Assembly (NCBI RefSeq): GCF_000278115.1
Contig: NZ_JH725125.1
Span: 1 to 35,035 of the forward strand
Source of the DNA: Bartonella sp. DB5-6
GTDB taxonomy: Bacteria > Pseudomonadota > Alphaproteobacteria > Rhizobiales > Rhizobiaceae
Length of the DNA stretch: 35,035 nucleotides
Direction of reading: 5' to 3'
Shown: positions 16,327-26,289 of the stretch, piece by piece
How the letters are laid out: each line of letters begins with the position of its first letter
Numbering within the stretch: position 1 is the first letter of the stretch
Notes under the pieces: generated by a model
Database searches by the model: none
What the model was told of the DNA's origin: nothing
What the model saw: the letters and a program-made list of their open reading frames with translations, nothing else
Program-made: the position numbers and the translations under genes

Positions 16327-17485
16327 TCAAGCCTCTCCTGATATAAAAGACGCCCATTGTTCTAAGAGGATACGGCGCTGTTCTAAAAAATCCGTCCGCA
16401 TGTAGGCTTTTATCACTGAATTCCCGACTGTATGCGCAAGAATAGATTCTGCAATTTCAAATGGTGTTGACGTTGTCTCTGCTATCCAGTCACGTAAGCT
16501 TGAACGAAAACCATGGGGACGATAAGTCAAACCGCAAAGTGTCATATATTTTGCCATGGTAGCATCTGAAATCGGTTTGCCTTTAAGACCAGAAAAGAGA
16601 AAACCATCCTTTTCAAAGGGGAGAGTTTTTTTCAATAACTCTCAAAGCTTCATCACTTAGTGGCACGCGAAAGTCTGAAACTTTCCCTACAATACCTTTC
16701 ATGTTTTCTTTTGGTATCATCCATATATTTTTGTCAATTTGTTCAAGGCGAAAATAGCGCAATGGATATGACCGTGCTCCCGTCAAAATGAGTAACTTCA
16801 GGGCTAAGTTTGAAAGGATATCATCCTTTAAGTTTTGATAAAAAACCGGCACTTCTTGCCATGGCATAGCAGGAATATTTATTGATGTAGCAGGTGGTTT
16901 TCCTAAAAGAGCGCGTGCTTTCATACAAGCCTGTAAATCAACATTTAAACCAAGAGCCGCAGCATATTTCAAGCAAATATTGATACGGTTAAGTGCTTTT
17001 CGCGCTGTGTCTGCTTTTTCATGCCAAAGAGGTGCGAGAACATTGCGAATGATATTGGCTGTTAATTTTTCTATAGGTAATTTGCCTATGTGTGGAATAA
17101 CGTGCAACTGGAGTGGAGAAAACCAGCGGCCGTTTTTGCCTTCATTCTTTAACTCTGCTTTTTTGCTTTCAAAAGCCACTTTTGCAATTTCTTGGAAGAT
17201 ATTGCTTTGCTGTTTTAAAATAGTTTGTTCTCGAAAGACAATAGGATCATTGCCTTCTTTGAGAATATCACTATAATGTCTAGCAAGTTCGCGCGCCTCT
17301 TTTAAAGAGAGTTTTGTAACAGGACCAAGTCCCATTTCACGACGCTTATGGTGGTGCGTATAGCGAAAAAACCAAGAACGTGTATTGTCTTTTCGAACAT
17401 TTAACCATAGCCCTGCCCCGTCACAATATTTACCCTGCAAAGACGACTTTACGAATGATGCTGATAACCGATGAATCGCCCTCAC
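16327..17485 (-). pseudogene. int: P4-type tyrosine-recombinase integrase, one frameshift
   Basis: The gene starts at GTG 17485 with AGGGGA upstream. The N-terminus has the arm-type DNA-binding domain of P4-like integrases (KYCDGAGLWLNVRKDNTRSWFFRY, MGLGPVTKLSLKEAREL). The catalytic domain shows the first Arg in LTGARSYPLRYFR, the HGFR box (H-x-x-R), the histidine in LAHTVGN and the AYMRTD nucleophile Tyr. The frame breaks in an A7 run at about 16627-16633 (plus-strand T-run): with six A the frame reads IEKTLPFEKDGFLFSG straight through. The length of about 385 codons is usual. All active residues are present, so a sequencing error would make this an intact integrase. It excises or inserts the island; the attachment site is not identified. 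Confidence 0.85.
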
Positions 17486-17500
17486 TTAACGTCCCCTCTC

Positions 17501-17547
17501 GTCCACCTTTTCAGGCATTGCTCGTCCACCTTTTTTGGTCCACCTTT
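17501..17547. repeat. Three direct repeats GTCCACCTTT upstream of the integrase
   Basis: Identical 10-mers lie at 17501-17510, 17524-17533 and 17538-17547, and two are extended to CTCGTCCACCTTTT. They begin 16 bp before the integrase start. Short identical repeats at this place are typical of arm-type integrase or excisionase binding sites, or an operator for autoregulation. The role is inferred. Confidence 0.5.
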
Positions 17548-18207
17548 AATTTCTGATTTGAAATTTTTTCTTTAATACTTAATTTTTTATTGAATCATAA
17601 AAAGCTATAGACATCAATAAGTCCTTGCGCTTCTTTATATAGTTTGATCCTTGCTAATAAAGCCCGCTCTGCCGGCATACGGTCCCTTTTAACCTTTAAA
17701 AATCAAACATAAGTAATAAGTTGTTCATCTTTAGTATTTTAAACTTACCTCTTTAGCCACTATTTGATTAAATATTTTTTGATACAAAATTGAATCTTGT
17801 TGTGTATCATATAAAACTGTTAGCAGATCCACCTTATTATGAAGGAATAACAAATCTTGTTTAATTATGATGTAATCTCTCAAAAACTATTTCAACAGAG
17901 ATTTTGAAGGTTGTTATTTAGACTTACTTACATGATTTTATGCGTAATATCATCAAATTGCCCGCGCATATAGGTTGTAGTAGTTCCTTAGTGTAAGTTA
18001 CGAAGTAAAAAATCTAAAAATTTTATCTTTTCATCAACGGCTTACGACCACATTCAATAAAATTATTCCCTCGTGTATTTTTGATTCTCACATCGAGCCT
18101 CCTATATCTTATGTTTTAAAGATATAGCAATTATATTATACTGTGAGCTAGATGATAAGCAGCAATGAAATATATCTCTTTTAGAAACCAATGTACTAAA
18201 AAATAAT
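17548..18207. other. Decayed AT-rich DNA beyond the integrase
   Basis: No intact gene is seen. A minus-strand fragment at 17595-17678 encodes 27 residues (MPAERALLARIKLYKEAQGL, then IDVYSFL) that look like the C-terminal end of a real protein; the frame is closed upstream and the family is unknown. The rest is non-coding as far as I can tell. Confidence 0.4.
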
Positions 18208-18420
18208 TTATTTAAGAGGTTTTAATAAGCTCGAAGTCTGCTTTTCACTCAATAACTGTTTATAGGATCTTTTCTCATTGATAGGATCACTTTCTATTAT
18301 AAATTTTATGATTTTTTTATTAAATTTCTTTTTACCATGTATTATTAAGGGCTCATCAGTAATTGACAGATTTAATACTCTGTTTACGTCTCTATTTTCA
18401 GCGGTGCAGCATATCCATCT
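18208..18420 (-). pseudogene. Remnant of an unknown basic protein
   Basis: The minus strand has an open stretch ending at TAA 18208-18210 that encodes VNRVLNLSITDEPLIIHGKK, then a Lys/Ile-rich run ending SEKQTSSLLKPLK. Upstream the protein-like reading (FNDEDGYAAPLKIET) lies in another frame, suggesting a frameshift. No start codon with a ribosome site is seen, and no family is recognised. Confidence 0.3.
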
Positions 18421-18493
18421 TCATCATTGAATAACTTAAAATAGAGAGATTTTATTAGTGTAGAAAATATTGCTTAGTGCAAAGTGAATAAAA

Positions 18494-18913
18494 ATAAAAC
18501 ATTGGATAGCCGTAATTTCTCGAGCCCACGCACGCCTTGTAGCAGAATTTAGCTTTCTTCAAGATTGTCATGGTAAAGCTGGTCCACTTCGAAAAACATC
18601 TAAGGGAGATGAAGCTTTCATTTGCTGACCACGGAGAGAAATAGGCACTGGGCAGGTTCTTCAAACAATAAAGCTTCAGTGTATATTTAAAGATGATCAC
18701 ATTTATCAAGTAGAGCAAGCACCTAATTTTGTACCTTTCTGAAAAGATGTTATTTTTAATAAACAAGCACACTCTGTTATTTTAAAAGAGGTTCAAAGTT
18801 TTGAATTTTTAATTAACCTTTATTGGGGGATGTTAGCACAACGAGATTTCTTTGAAATCACAGCTTACGATGCAACCTGAATTCGCAAAGCTATGGGAGT
18901 TCGTGATAGTTAA
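18494..18913 (+). pseudogene. EVE-domain protein, broken by nonsense codons
   Basis: One frame reads KHWIAVISRAHARL, CHGKAGPLRKTSKGDEAFIC, IGTGQVLQTIKLQ, IYQVEQAPNFVPF, KDVIF, and ends near IRKAMGVRDS. The segments CHGKA-PL----KGD, GQV and VEQ-P-FVPF--DV-F are hallmarks of the EVE (DUF55, PUA-like) family, which binds modified bases in DNA or RNA and is often linked to restriction. Three in-frame TGA codons interrupt it (18626-18628, 18740-18742, 18878-18880), and the expected start reads ATA (18494). The frame itself is unshifted across 140 codons, so decay is recent. It lies just outside the integrase and may belong to the island or to old chromosome. Confidence 0.72.
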
Positions 18914-19124
18914 TTATTCAACTGTTTTTGTTACTTTTTTTATTTCTGATCAAATGTCTAAAAAAACTTGAATGTCTCCAGTTGATTAAAGCATGGTTTA
19001 AAATAGATGAAAAAATAACTTATGTATATATTTGATTTTATTACCGTTACTGTATTTAAATGACAACTTTGACATTATCCTTTTGTGCGTTTAAACGTAA
19101 ATGATTTATAAAGAGAAGGGCCTC

Positions 19125-19574
19125 ATGTTTAAATGGACACACAGCGAAGAAATTAATACAGAGGCAAGTGCTGAGCAAATTTGGGCTATGTGGGAAGACG
19201 CGGCAACTTGGCCTTGTTGGGACAACGAACTTGAGTGGGTAGAACTTCTTGGTGCTTTCAAAACAGGAACTGTAGGACAAATGAAACCTAAAAAAGGACC
19301 AAAAGTGATCTTTACACTTGATAAGGTTATAAAAAACGTTTGTTTTTCTAATTATGCTAAACTTCCTTTTACGCGCATGATTTTTGATCATGAGTATATT
19401 AGTTCAACAAAATCTGGTTCTTCGCACAATAAAATTCGTCATACAGTAACTATGTCTGGCATACTTTCTCCCTTATTTGGGATGATTATTGGATCAAAAA
19501 TTAAGTTGCATCTTCGTGATGCAATGATTGAAATGAGCCACCATGCTCTTACTGAAAATAAAACCACTCTCTAG
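19125..19574 (+). CDS. SRPBCC (START/Bet v1-like) family protein
   Basis: The 149-aa product begins FKWTHSEEINTEASAEQIWAMW-D---WP-WD, the typical opening of polyketide-cyclase/dehydratase-type SRPBCC proteins, and ends in a long amphipathic helix (LRDAMIEMSHHAL) that closes the ligand cavity. The middle GTVGQMKPKKGPKVIFTL fits the strand pair of the fold. ATG 19125 has GAGAAGGG at a 4-nt spacing and is preferred to the ATG at 19101. Family members bind hydrophobic small molecules; the ligand is not predictable. It stands alone with no operon partner. Confidence 0.8.
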   Translation: MFKWTHSEEINTEASAEQIWAMWEDAATWPCWDNELEWVELLGAFKTGTVGQMKPKKGPKVIFTLDKVIKNVCFSNYAKLPFTRMIFDHEYISSTKSGSSHNKIRHTVTMSGILSPLFGMIIGSKIKLHLRDAMIEMSHHALTENKTTL

Positions 19575-19783
19575 CTATACTCATTCACAAAAAAATTGAT
19601 GTTTTTTCAGAACAGATGGTGTAGGAGTTATCGCTTACATTAGAATGAGCTCTTTGAGCAGTTGGTATTTTACAATTCAACTATCCGCAGAACGTTTTCT
19701 AATTACTCATTTAAATCTGATAAAATCATCGTACGGAATCAATACTGCACTAAAGATTTTATAAAGCGGGATTAAAGAAATTT

Positions 19784-19996
19784 ATGGCTGCTAATATCAG
19801 AAAAATCATAACGAATAAGATATCTTTTACTCTGTTTATGGTTTGTTTTCTTCAAAAGATTATTGTGTCTATTATTAAGAGAGCTCCTAAAAGCAAAGAA
19901 GTTTCCCATACAGAGAAAGTATTTGCTTATACTTGGTTGAAAATTAAAGAATGCTATAGGAGAAATCATCAAAATTTGTTGCACACTCATGAATAA
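19784..19996 (+). CDS. Possible small basic protein (70 aa), weak
   Basis: ATG 19784 opens 70 codons with a hydrophobic N-terminal stretch (ISFTLFMVCFLQKIIVSII) and a basic tail (VFAYTWLKIKECYRRN). No clear ribosome site and no family match are seen, and the opposite strand has an equally long frame. It may be a small membrane protein or chance. The flanking stretches 19575-19783 and 19997-20335 show no other gene. Confidence 0.25.
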   Translation: MAANIRKIITNKISFTLFMVCFLQKIIVSIIKRAPKSKEVSHTEKVFAYTWLKIKECYRRNHQNLLHTHE

Positions 19997-20335
19997 AAAA
20001 CGTGTGGTTTAAGTTATGTTACGGTTATTGGAGCACGCGAGGATTTGAATTTAAAGCCAAGCATTATTCCTAATCTGTTATTGGTTTGATTATCAATGTA
20101 TGCTTGGCTTACAAATATAAAAGCAACGAATTGAGAAAGTTGAAGACAAAGAAACTTTACAATATATTGTGTCTTTTCGAAAAGAACTTAAAAAGAAAAA
20201 TTATTTGATTTATTGAAAGAAAAAAGTGCATGAATGATGCGTAATTTTTATTGATAATCATATAAAAGTTACATTTTTTATAAATTTGCCAAATTACTTA
20301 TCTAGGTAAACAATGAATATTTGAGGGAGTCTATG

Positions 20336-21667
20336 ATGACTGACAAAAACCAGATTGATAAAGCCACTTCGTTAGTTGAAGCGGCAAAGCGTTCTGGGGC
20401 AGATGCTGCTGATGCTGTTGTTGTTCGTACGCATTCTACCAGTGTATCGGTTCGTTTTGGAAAAGTCGAAGCAACAGAATCTTCAGAAAGCAATGATTTT
20501 ACATTAAGGGTTTTTGTTGGAAAGAAAGTAGCAAGTGTTTCTGCTAATTTAGCAGCTTGTCCACACAAACTGGCAGAACGTGCCGTTGCGATGGCAAAAG
20601 CTTCTCCTGACAGTTTATTTGAAGGTTTAGCAGATAAAGAGTATCTGGTTAAACATCCTAAAGATCTTGATCTTTTTGATGATTTTGTTCCCAACAGTCG
20701 TTTTCTCACAGAAGATGCTTTAAAAATAGAAGCAGCAGCCCTTGATATTAAAGGAGTGAGCAATTCTGGTGGAGCCGCTACATCTTATGGTCATAGTGGA
20801 TTTGTTTTGGTGACAAGCGATGGTTTTTGTGGAGCTTATCATTCCAGTGGTTTTTCACGTTCTTGCAGTGCACTTGCTGGTGAGGATACAACAATGGAAC
20901 GTGATTATGATTATACAACTGCCTTACATTTTTCTGATTTGGAAGCGGCAGAAATTGTAGGAAGGAATGCAGGTGTTGGAGCAGTTCGACGTTTGGGAGC
21001 AGTTCGTGCTGCCACAGGGGTTGTGGATGTTATTTTTGATCCACGTACAGCTCGCGGAATTGCTGGACATATCGCATCTATGGTGAATGGAGCATCTGTA
21101 GCTCGCAAAACAAGTCTTTTACAAAATTTCTTAGGAAAAGCGGTAATGAAACCGAATGTTAATGTGACAGACCAACCTTTACGATTGCGTGGGAATGCTT
21201 CCCGTCCTTTCGATGGAGAGGGTGTAGAGGGACAAACATTGAATATTATTGAAAATGGTATTTTAAAAAACTGGCTTCTTTCATCGTCTTCAGCGCGTGA
21301 ATTAGGCTTTCAAACCAATGGTCATGGCGTACGCTCGGCATCATTGGTCCAGCCAGCAAGTACCAATTTTGCTATTGAACCAGGTTTAGTATCACCTCGC
21401 GATATGATAAAAGATTTGCAAAATGGTTTTTATGTTACAGAATTATTCGGGCATGGCATTGATTTTGTTACGGGTCAGTACAGCCGTGGTGCTTCTGGTT
21501 TTTGGATTGAAAATGGCGAAATTGCTTACCCTGTAAGCGAAGTAACACTAGGTTCTGATCTGCTCCATATGTTGGCGCATTTAATACCTGCGAACGATAT
21601 TGACCGGCGTTATGGTACAGCATCTCCAACTTTATTAATTGAAGGGATGACACTTGCAGGAAAATAA
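20336..21667 (+). CDS. pmbA: TldE/PmbA-type subunit of the TldD/TldE protease
   Basis: This 443-aa protein has the N-terminal domain seen in TldD/E (RSGADAADAVVVRTHSTSVSVRFGKVEATESSES-DFTLRVFVGKK) and the C-terminal GHGIDFVTGQYSRGASGFWIENGEIAYPVSEVT signature of PmbA/TldE. As expected for TldE, the HExxxH metal motif of TldD is absent, so it works as the partner subunit. The complex degrades unfolded peptides and processes some modified peptides in E. coli. I chose ATG 20336 because GAGGGAG lies 6 nt upstream. Its end overlaps the next gene by 14 nt, so translation is coupled. Confidence 0.93.
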   Translation: MTDKNQIDKATSLVEAAKRSGADAADAVVVRTHSTSVSVRFGKVEATESSESNDFTLRVFVGKKVASVSANLAACPHKLAERAVAMAKASPDSLFEGLADKEYLVKHPKDLDLFDDFVPNSRFLTEDALKIEAAALDIKGVSNSGGAATSYGHSGFVLVTSDGFCGAYHSSGFSRSCSALAGEDTTMERDYDYTTALHFSDLEAAEIVGRNAGVGAVRRLGAVRAATGVVDVIFDPRTARGIAGHIASMVNGASVARKTSLLQNFLGKAVMKPNVNVTDQPLRLRGNASRPFDGEGVEGQTLNIIENGILKNWLLSSSSARELGFQTNGHGVRSASLVQPASTNFAIEPGLVSPRDMIKDLQNGFYVTELFGHGIDFVTGQYSRGASGFWIENGEIAYPVSEVTLGSDLLHMLAHLIPANDIDRRYGTASPTLLIEGMTLAGK

Positions 21668-22457
21668 AACGCACCATTCTTCTGATTTAAAACTTTTGCT
21701 TGATGCTTGTCGAGAAGCAGGAGGTTTAGCAATGAAGTATTTTGGATGTGCATTGGACGTTTGGATTAAAGAAGGTAATTCACCAGTCAGTGAGGCAGAT
21801 TTTGCGGTTGATCATTTTTTGAAGGAAAAGCTTCTTAGAGAGCGCCCGAATTATGGATGGATTTCAGAAGAAACAAAAGATGATCGAGAACAAGGAGTTT
21901 ATGAACGTTACTTTGTGGTTGATCCTATTGATGGAACGCGTGGTTTTCTTTCTGGCAGTACCTATTGGTGTATTTCGGTTGCTATTATTGAAAATGGGCG
22001 TCCTATCGTAGGTGTCGTGCAATGTCCAGCTCAAGGAGACGTTTATGCAGCTGTTAAAGGTGGGGGAGCAACATTAAATGGTATAGCGCTTCCTCTTTTA
22101 GCATCTCAGATCAATAGAAAATATAAAGCCTCACTTGATAAAGCGCTAATTCAAAAATTACCGGAAGATTTTCGTAATCAAATCAGTTTTTATCACTACA
22201 TTCCCTCTCTTGCGTATCGTATTGTTCTTGTTGCTCAAGACAAAATTGATATTGTATTAATTCGTCCGGATTGCCATGCATGGGATATTGCTGCTGCGGA
22301 TCTTATTTTACAAGAATGCGGAGGATCTTTTCTACCGTTTGATGCACCTGTTATATCTTACGGAATTGAACCTTATCAATACGGGCTTTTAATTGCTGGT
22401 AAAAATAATTGCTGTCAAAATATGATAGATGTTGTTCGTCAAGCAAAGTTAGTTTAA
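21654..22457 (+). CDS. Inositol-monophosphatase family phosphatase, CysQ-like
   Basis: The 267-aa protein carries the family metal sites: SEET (71-74), DPIDGT (90-95) and the late WDIAAADLILQECGG. It fits 3'(2'),5'-bisphosphate nucleotidase (CysQ) or inositol monophosphatase; the motif set does not separate them, though alphaproteobacterial genes next to pmbA are usually annotated as CysQ-like. The start is TTG 21654 inside the pmbA 3' end, with GAAGGGA upstream; no ATG exists near the N-terminal domain start. Function is Mg-dependent hydrolysis of small phosphate esters in the cytosol. Confidence 0.85.
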   Translation: MQENKTHHSSDLKLLLDACREAGGLAMKYFGCALDVWIKEGNSPVSEADFAVDHFLKEKLLRERPNYGWISEETKDDREQGVYERYFVVDPIDGTRGFLSGSTYWCISVAIIENGRPIVGVVQCPAQGDVYAAVKGGGATLNGIALPLLASQINRKYKASLDKALIQKLPEDFRNQISFYHYIPSLAYRIVLVAQDKIDIVLIRPDCHAWDIAAADLILQECGGSFLPFDAPVISYGIEPYQYGLLIAGKNNCCQNMIDVVRQAKLV

Positions 22458-22503
22458 TCACATAAAAAACAAGCTAAAATTTCTTAATGATATGGAGGCA
22501 CAT

Positions 22504-22749
22504 ATGACTGAAATAAATGAAAAAAAGCAATATTTGCATCTTGTATTTGGTGGGGAATTAAAAAATCTTGATAGCAATCAGTTTAAGAATATTAATGATT
22601 TAGATGTGGTTGGTATCTTTCCAGATTATCAATCAGCTCAAGAAGCATGGCAAGCAAAAGCACAAAAAAGTGTAGATAATGCATTACAACGTTATTACAT
22701 CGTAGACTTGCATCGCCTTCTTGACACTGAAATGGGCGATACGCAATAA
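22504..22749 (+). CDS. DUF4170 family protein
   Basis: This 81-aa protein has the DUF4170 pattern: LHLVFGGELKNLDSNQF, LDVVGIFPDY-SAQEAWQAKAQ and RYYIVDLHRLLD. The family is found in Rhizobiales between the IMPase-like gene and waaA; its function is unknown. ATG 22504 has GGAGG 5 nt upstream and follows the phosphatase gene by 46 nt, so they may share a transcript. Confidence 0.85.
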   Translation: MTEINEKKQYLHLVFGGELKNLDSNQFKNINDLDVVGIFPDYQSAQEAWQAKAQKSVDNALQRYYIVDLHRLLDTEMGDTQ

Positions 22750-23561
22750 AATTTAAATATCTGATCATTATTTTCTTGAGTGATGCGAATGAAAAAAATT
22801 GAATTTTTTAGATTATACTTAAGATGAGTGAAAAAATTCAGAAAAAGGAGTAGTGTGTTTTAAAATGCTTTTGGCAAAATGGCCAATATTCACTGATAAA
22901 CATACAGCTTGTATAATTTTTTATGTGAGGGGAGTGTATACATTTTGTTTATTGGACAAATCTGCAATTGAAAAGTTTAGATAATGTTATGAAAATACAG
23001 AGCGTTTATAATTTATTTCTTAATCACTTTTTTTGCATGCACAGCATAGTATGGCACCCTTTTTTCATTCTTAAAGTAAAAAAAGTTATTGCTATATTTG
23101 GGGGAGGCATTCAGAAATAAATACACCATTTGCAAAAAAATAAGGGCTTAAATTCGTTTATGATTTAAAGAGACAAAGCCAAAAACCTTATGTTCACAAG
23201 TATGGATATGAGAACTTCTTAACGCCAAAAATGCTCTTAAACCTAACAAAAGGTACTATAATTGTGGATATCAAACACCCAAAATTAGAAAAGAGATTAT
23301 TTTATTAGCCAAATTATTTACCTGTTCTATCTACTTTGTGTACATGCACTTTCATGAAAAAAGATTCTTGAAAAAACATGATATAAAATTGTGATTCTGA
23401 TTTTTAAATCATTCTCATGAATAAAGCGCGTTTTGTTGCCTAAAATACGAGGAGTATTTTGCTATTCGCTCAAAGAAAAATCGATATCATGAACAAGAAT
23501 GATAAATCGTTTAATAAAAAAGCTCACAAACGTCTCAAAATAGGTGAATGAGGTGGTTTTA
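22750..23561. other. Intergenic region before waaA, no gene recognised
   Basis: About 810 bp of AT-rich sequence separates DUF4170 from waaA, genes that usually lie close together in relatives. No frame with coding character was found on either strand. It should hold the waaA promoter; the extra length may be a decayed insertion. Confidence 0.45.
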
Positions 23562-24884
23562 ATGATGGAACTAAAGGCATGTACAGCTCTTTTAATCTAT
23601 CGAATGGTTGGTTTTTGCTTCCGTCCTATTGTACCTTTTTATTTGTTTATTCGTGCTTTACGTGGAAAAGAAGAGCGGAGTCGCCAAAAAGAGCGTTTGG
23701 GTAAAAGCCATAAAGCACGTCCTCAAAGCCCATTAATTTGGTTACATGCAGCTAGTGTTGGAGAGACACTTGCTCTTGTCCCGCTTATTAATTATATTTT
23801 ATCATCGAAAATCAATATATTATTGACAACCTGCACTGTAACATCTTCTTCTCTTGTGAAAAAGCTGTTTGGTAATCGGTTAATTCACCAATATGCTCCG
23901 TTGGATTTAGATTTGGCAGTACACCGTTTTATTAGTCATTGGAAGCCTGATTTAGTATTGATTTGTGAATCGGAAATTTGGCCTTTACGTATTAAAGAAC
24001 TTGCCAAAATGCGCATTCCACAAATTTTGATTAATGCCCATATGTCTGAGCGTTCTTTTAAAGCTTGGCAAAAACGACGTGTTTTTGCAAGATATATTTT
24101 TAAGCATATTGACTTAGCTATTGGTCAAAACGAACGAGATGTAGCTTATTACCATGCTCTTGGAGTAAAATCTGTTGCGCTTTCTGGTAATCTCAAGGCT
24201 GATGTTTTGCCAGTTGAAGATCAAGAATTACTTAAGTATTATCGTAGTGCTATTGGCAATCGCCCAGTTTGGGCAGCTATTTCAACTCATGAAGGAGAAG
24301 AGGAAATCGCTTTTGAGGTACATAGGATTCTTAAAAATTATTTGCCAGATTTATTGACAATCATTGTCCCCCGTCATCCTGAACGTTTAGGAGATCTTAT
24401 CAGAAAATGTAACAGTAAGAGTTTACGTTTTATTCGTAGAAGCGATAATGCTGTTCCAGATGTAAATACGGACATTTTGTGGGGCGATACGATTGGAGAA
24501 ATGGGACTTTTCCTTCGCTTATCGAAAGTTTCTTTCATTGGGAAGTCGTTATGTGGAGACGGTGGACACAATCCATTGGAATTGGCTTTGCTTGGTTCCG
24601 CTATTTTGACAGGACCTAATATCTCAAATTTTCAAGAGATGTTTGAACAATTTTTAACGCGTGATGCAGCATATATGATTCAAGATACAAAACAGCTTTC
24701 TATTCAAGTATATAAGCTTTTAACAAATGAAGTATTGCGACAAGAAATGGTTGATAAAGCCTATGAAGTAGCAACAAGTATGGCAGGTGCGCTTGAGCGC
24801 ACACTAAAAATTCTTGATCCATTTTTACAACCTCTTGTAATACAAACAGGTTTAAGTCAGTATCGGAGCAAACATGAGATTTAG
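23562..24884 (+). CDS. waaA: 3-deoxy-D-manno-octulosonic acid (Kdo) transferase
   Basis: This 440-aa GT-B glycosyltransferase adds Kdo to lipid IVA at the inner face of the inner membrane. Visible marks are an N-terminal membrane anchor ([20 protein letters not shown]), the acceptor-site loop LHAASVGET with the catalytic Glu, the CESEIWP segment, [12 protein letters not shown] and the donor-site [20 protein letters not shown] 23562 has GAGGTGG 5 nt upstream and is preferred to GTG 23544. The last 11 nt overlap lpxK, so the two lipid A genes are translationally coupled. Confidence 0.94.
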   Translation: MMELKACTALLIYRMVGFCFRPIVPFYLFIRALRGKEERSRQKERLGKSHKARPQSPLIWLHAASVGETLALVPLINYILSSKINILLTTCTVTSSSLVKKLFGNRLIHQYAPLDLDLAVHRFISHWKPDLVLICESEIWPLRIKELAKMRIPQILINAHMSERSFKAWQKRRVFARYIFKHIDLAIGQNERDVAYYHALGVKSVALSGNLKADVLPVEDQELLKYYRSAIGNRPVWAAISTHEGEEEIAFEVHRILKNYLPDLLTIIVPRHPERLGDLIRKCNSKSLRFIRRSDNAVPDVNTDILWGDTIGEMGLFLRLSKVSFIGKSLCGDGGHNPLELALLGSAILTGPNISNFQEMFEQFLTRDAAYMIQDTKQLSIQVYKLLTNEVLRQEMVDKAYEVATSMAGALERTLKILDPFLQPLVIQTGLSQYRSKHEI

Positions 24885-25893
24885 CACACCTCATTTTTGG
24901 TGGAAATACAAAAGCTTCTTGCGTTTTTTGTTAACGCCAGTTTCTTGGGGGTATGGTTATTTTTCACACTGTCGTATGACAAGACAGTCTCCTGTTATCA
25001 ATCTTCCAGTTTTGTGTATTGGCAATTTTACATGTGGTGGTGCGGGTAAAACTCCTGTTGTCATTGCTTTTGCCCAAATGGCTAAAGAGCTTGGTTTCAT
25101 ACCTGGTGTTGTCTCACGTGGTTATGGTGGAAGGATTAAAGGGGTGCATCTTGTAAATGAAAAACATGACAATGCACGTGATGTTGGAGATGAAGCACTT
25201 TTACTTGCACAGCATACTTTTGTTGCTATATCACCCGATCGTTATGCGGCAGCACACAGGCTCAAGCAAAAAGGATGCGATTTGATTTTAATGGATGACG
25301 GATTTCAAAGCCGCAGTCTTTATATGGATTATTCATTGCTTGTTGTAGATACGATGCGTGGTTTTGGGAATGGGGCTGTTTTCCCAGCAGGACCTTTGCG
25401 TGTACCGTTAAAAACACAGCTTTCTTTGATGGATAGTGTTTTATTGATTGGTGACTGGAATGCGCGTGATAAAATTGCTTCTCTTGTCACTTATACTGGA
25501 AAACCTGTACATCACGCTCACCTTAAATCATTAGCATCTGATAAAGTTGCAGGAAAGCCATTTTTGGCATTTGCAGGTATTGGTAATCCAGACAAATTTT
25601 TTCAATCAATTAAAGAGCTCTCTGGTCATGTTGTGCAAGCTTACTCTTATCCAGATCACTATTTTTTTACTGATACAGATTTAAAAAATCTCGCACAAAG
25701 GGCTAAAATGCAAAATTTATGGCTAGCTACGACAGCTAAGGATTATGCACGTATACAGTCAAGGAGTGTGCAAAAAGACTTAAAAAATCTTGTTATTTTT
25801 GACGTTAAAGTTAATTTTGCTCAAGAAGATTTCTGCCGTACACTCCTTGAAAAGGTCGTAACGCGTTTTAGAGAACGGAAATATTCACTTTAA
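24874..25893 (+). CDS. lpxK: Tetraacyldisaccharide 4'-kinase
   Basis: This 339-aa kinase phosphorylates the 4' position of the lipid A disaccharide to make lipid IVA, the substrate of the preceding waaA. It has an N-terminal membrane helix, the P-loop [12 protein letters not shown] (about 49-60), the VSRGYGG motif, the family DDGFQSRSL segment and the [10 protein letters not shown] loop. Start ATG 24874 lies inside the waaA 3' end. The length and motifs are normal, and the gene is certainly essential if the strain makes ordinary lipid A. Confidence 0.95.
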   Translation: MRFSTPHFWWKYKSFLRFLLTPVSWGYGYFSHCRMTRQSPVINLPVLCIGNFTCGGAGKTPVVIAFAQMAKELGFIPGVVSRGYGGRIKGVHLVNEKHDNARDVGDEALLLAQHTFVAISPDRYAAAHRLKQKGCDLILMDDGFQSRSLYMDYSLLVVDTMRGFGNGAVFPAGPLRVPLKTQLSLMDSVLLIGDWNARDKIASLVTYTGKPVHHAHLKSLASDKVAGKPFLAFAGIGNPDKFFQSIKELSGHVVQAYSYPDHYFFTDTDLKNLAQRAKMQNLWLATTAKDYARIQSRSVQKDLKNLVIFDVKVNFAQEDFCRTLLEKVVTRFRERKYSL

Positions 25894-25908
25894 GATGTAA
25901 TTTTGAAA

Positions 25909-25930
25909 ATAGCCCTCCGGCTTTATTGTT
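25909..25930. terminator. Short hairpin between convergent lpxK and DUF2093 genes
   Basis: AGCC (25911-25914) pairs with GGCT (25919-25922) over CTCC, flanked by A-rich sequence to the left and TTTATTGTTT to the right. It can serve both strands. The stem is only 4-5 bp long, so the call is moderate. Confidence 0.4.
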
Positions 25931-25939
25931 TCTAATCAA

Positions 25940-26173
25940 TTATTTTTGTGCTTTTAACAATTGACTGAGATATGGATTGCATTCAAGTTCGCGATGATAA
26001 GAAATCTCACAACTAGCATATGCTTCTTGGCGGTGATGATTCCAATATTTTAAATCGTCTATCGGGATTTTTTGCCCGCTAACGGCACAGATAGTGTAAG
26101 TTCCATATTCTATAATTTTATACCCATTATTGGAATAATGAATTTTTGCTTCGCGTTCATTACTAGAAAACAT
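25940..26173 (-). CDS. DUF2093 family protein
   Basis: The 77-aa protein has the DUF2093 core: AKIHYSNNGYKIIEYGTYTICAVSGQKIPIDDLKYWNHHRQEAYAS. The family occurs in Rhizobiales next to lpxK and mutL; it is cytosolic with unknown function. It converges with lpxK and lies downstream of mutL on the same strand, separated by about 115 nt. Confidence 0.88.
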   Translation of the reverse strand: MFSSNEREAKIHYSNNGYKIIEYGTYTICAVSGQKIPIDDLKYWNHHRQEAYASCEISYHRELECNPYLSQLLKAQK

Positions 26174-26289
26174 TCTTCATAATCCCTTCTTGTTTGTATG
26201 AGAGAGAATTCGAGTAAAGTGCCATAAAATACCTTATAAAGTCGAGAGTAAATTAAAAAAATATTTTTTCTAAAACAATGAGTGGTAAC

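Noticed and set aside
18455-18772. A 105-codon minus-strand frame
   Set aside because: It lies antisense to the EVE-domain pseudogene, whose plus-strand translation shows family motifs.
18494-18913. TGA read as Trp (genetic recoding) in the EVE-domain gene
   Set aside because: In the family one of the TGA positions usually holds Arg (CGA to TGA is a single change), all other genes in the window use TGG normally, and the start codon is also lost, so simple decay is the better explanation.
20302-21108. Minus-strand frames of 153 and 65 codons
   Set aside because: They are antisense to pmbA, which has clear family motifs along its full length.
23562-24894. Frames inside waaA on both strands (24175-24357, 24374-24571, 24700-24894)
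   Set aside because: They are alternative frames of a well-conserved enzyme gene without ribosome sites.
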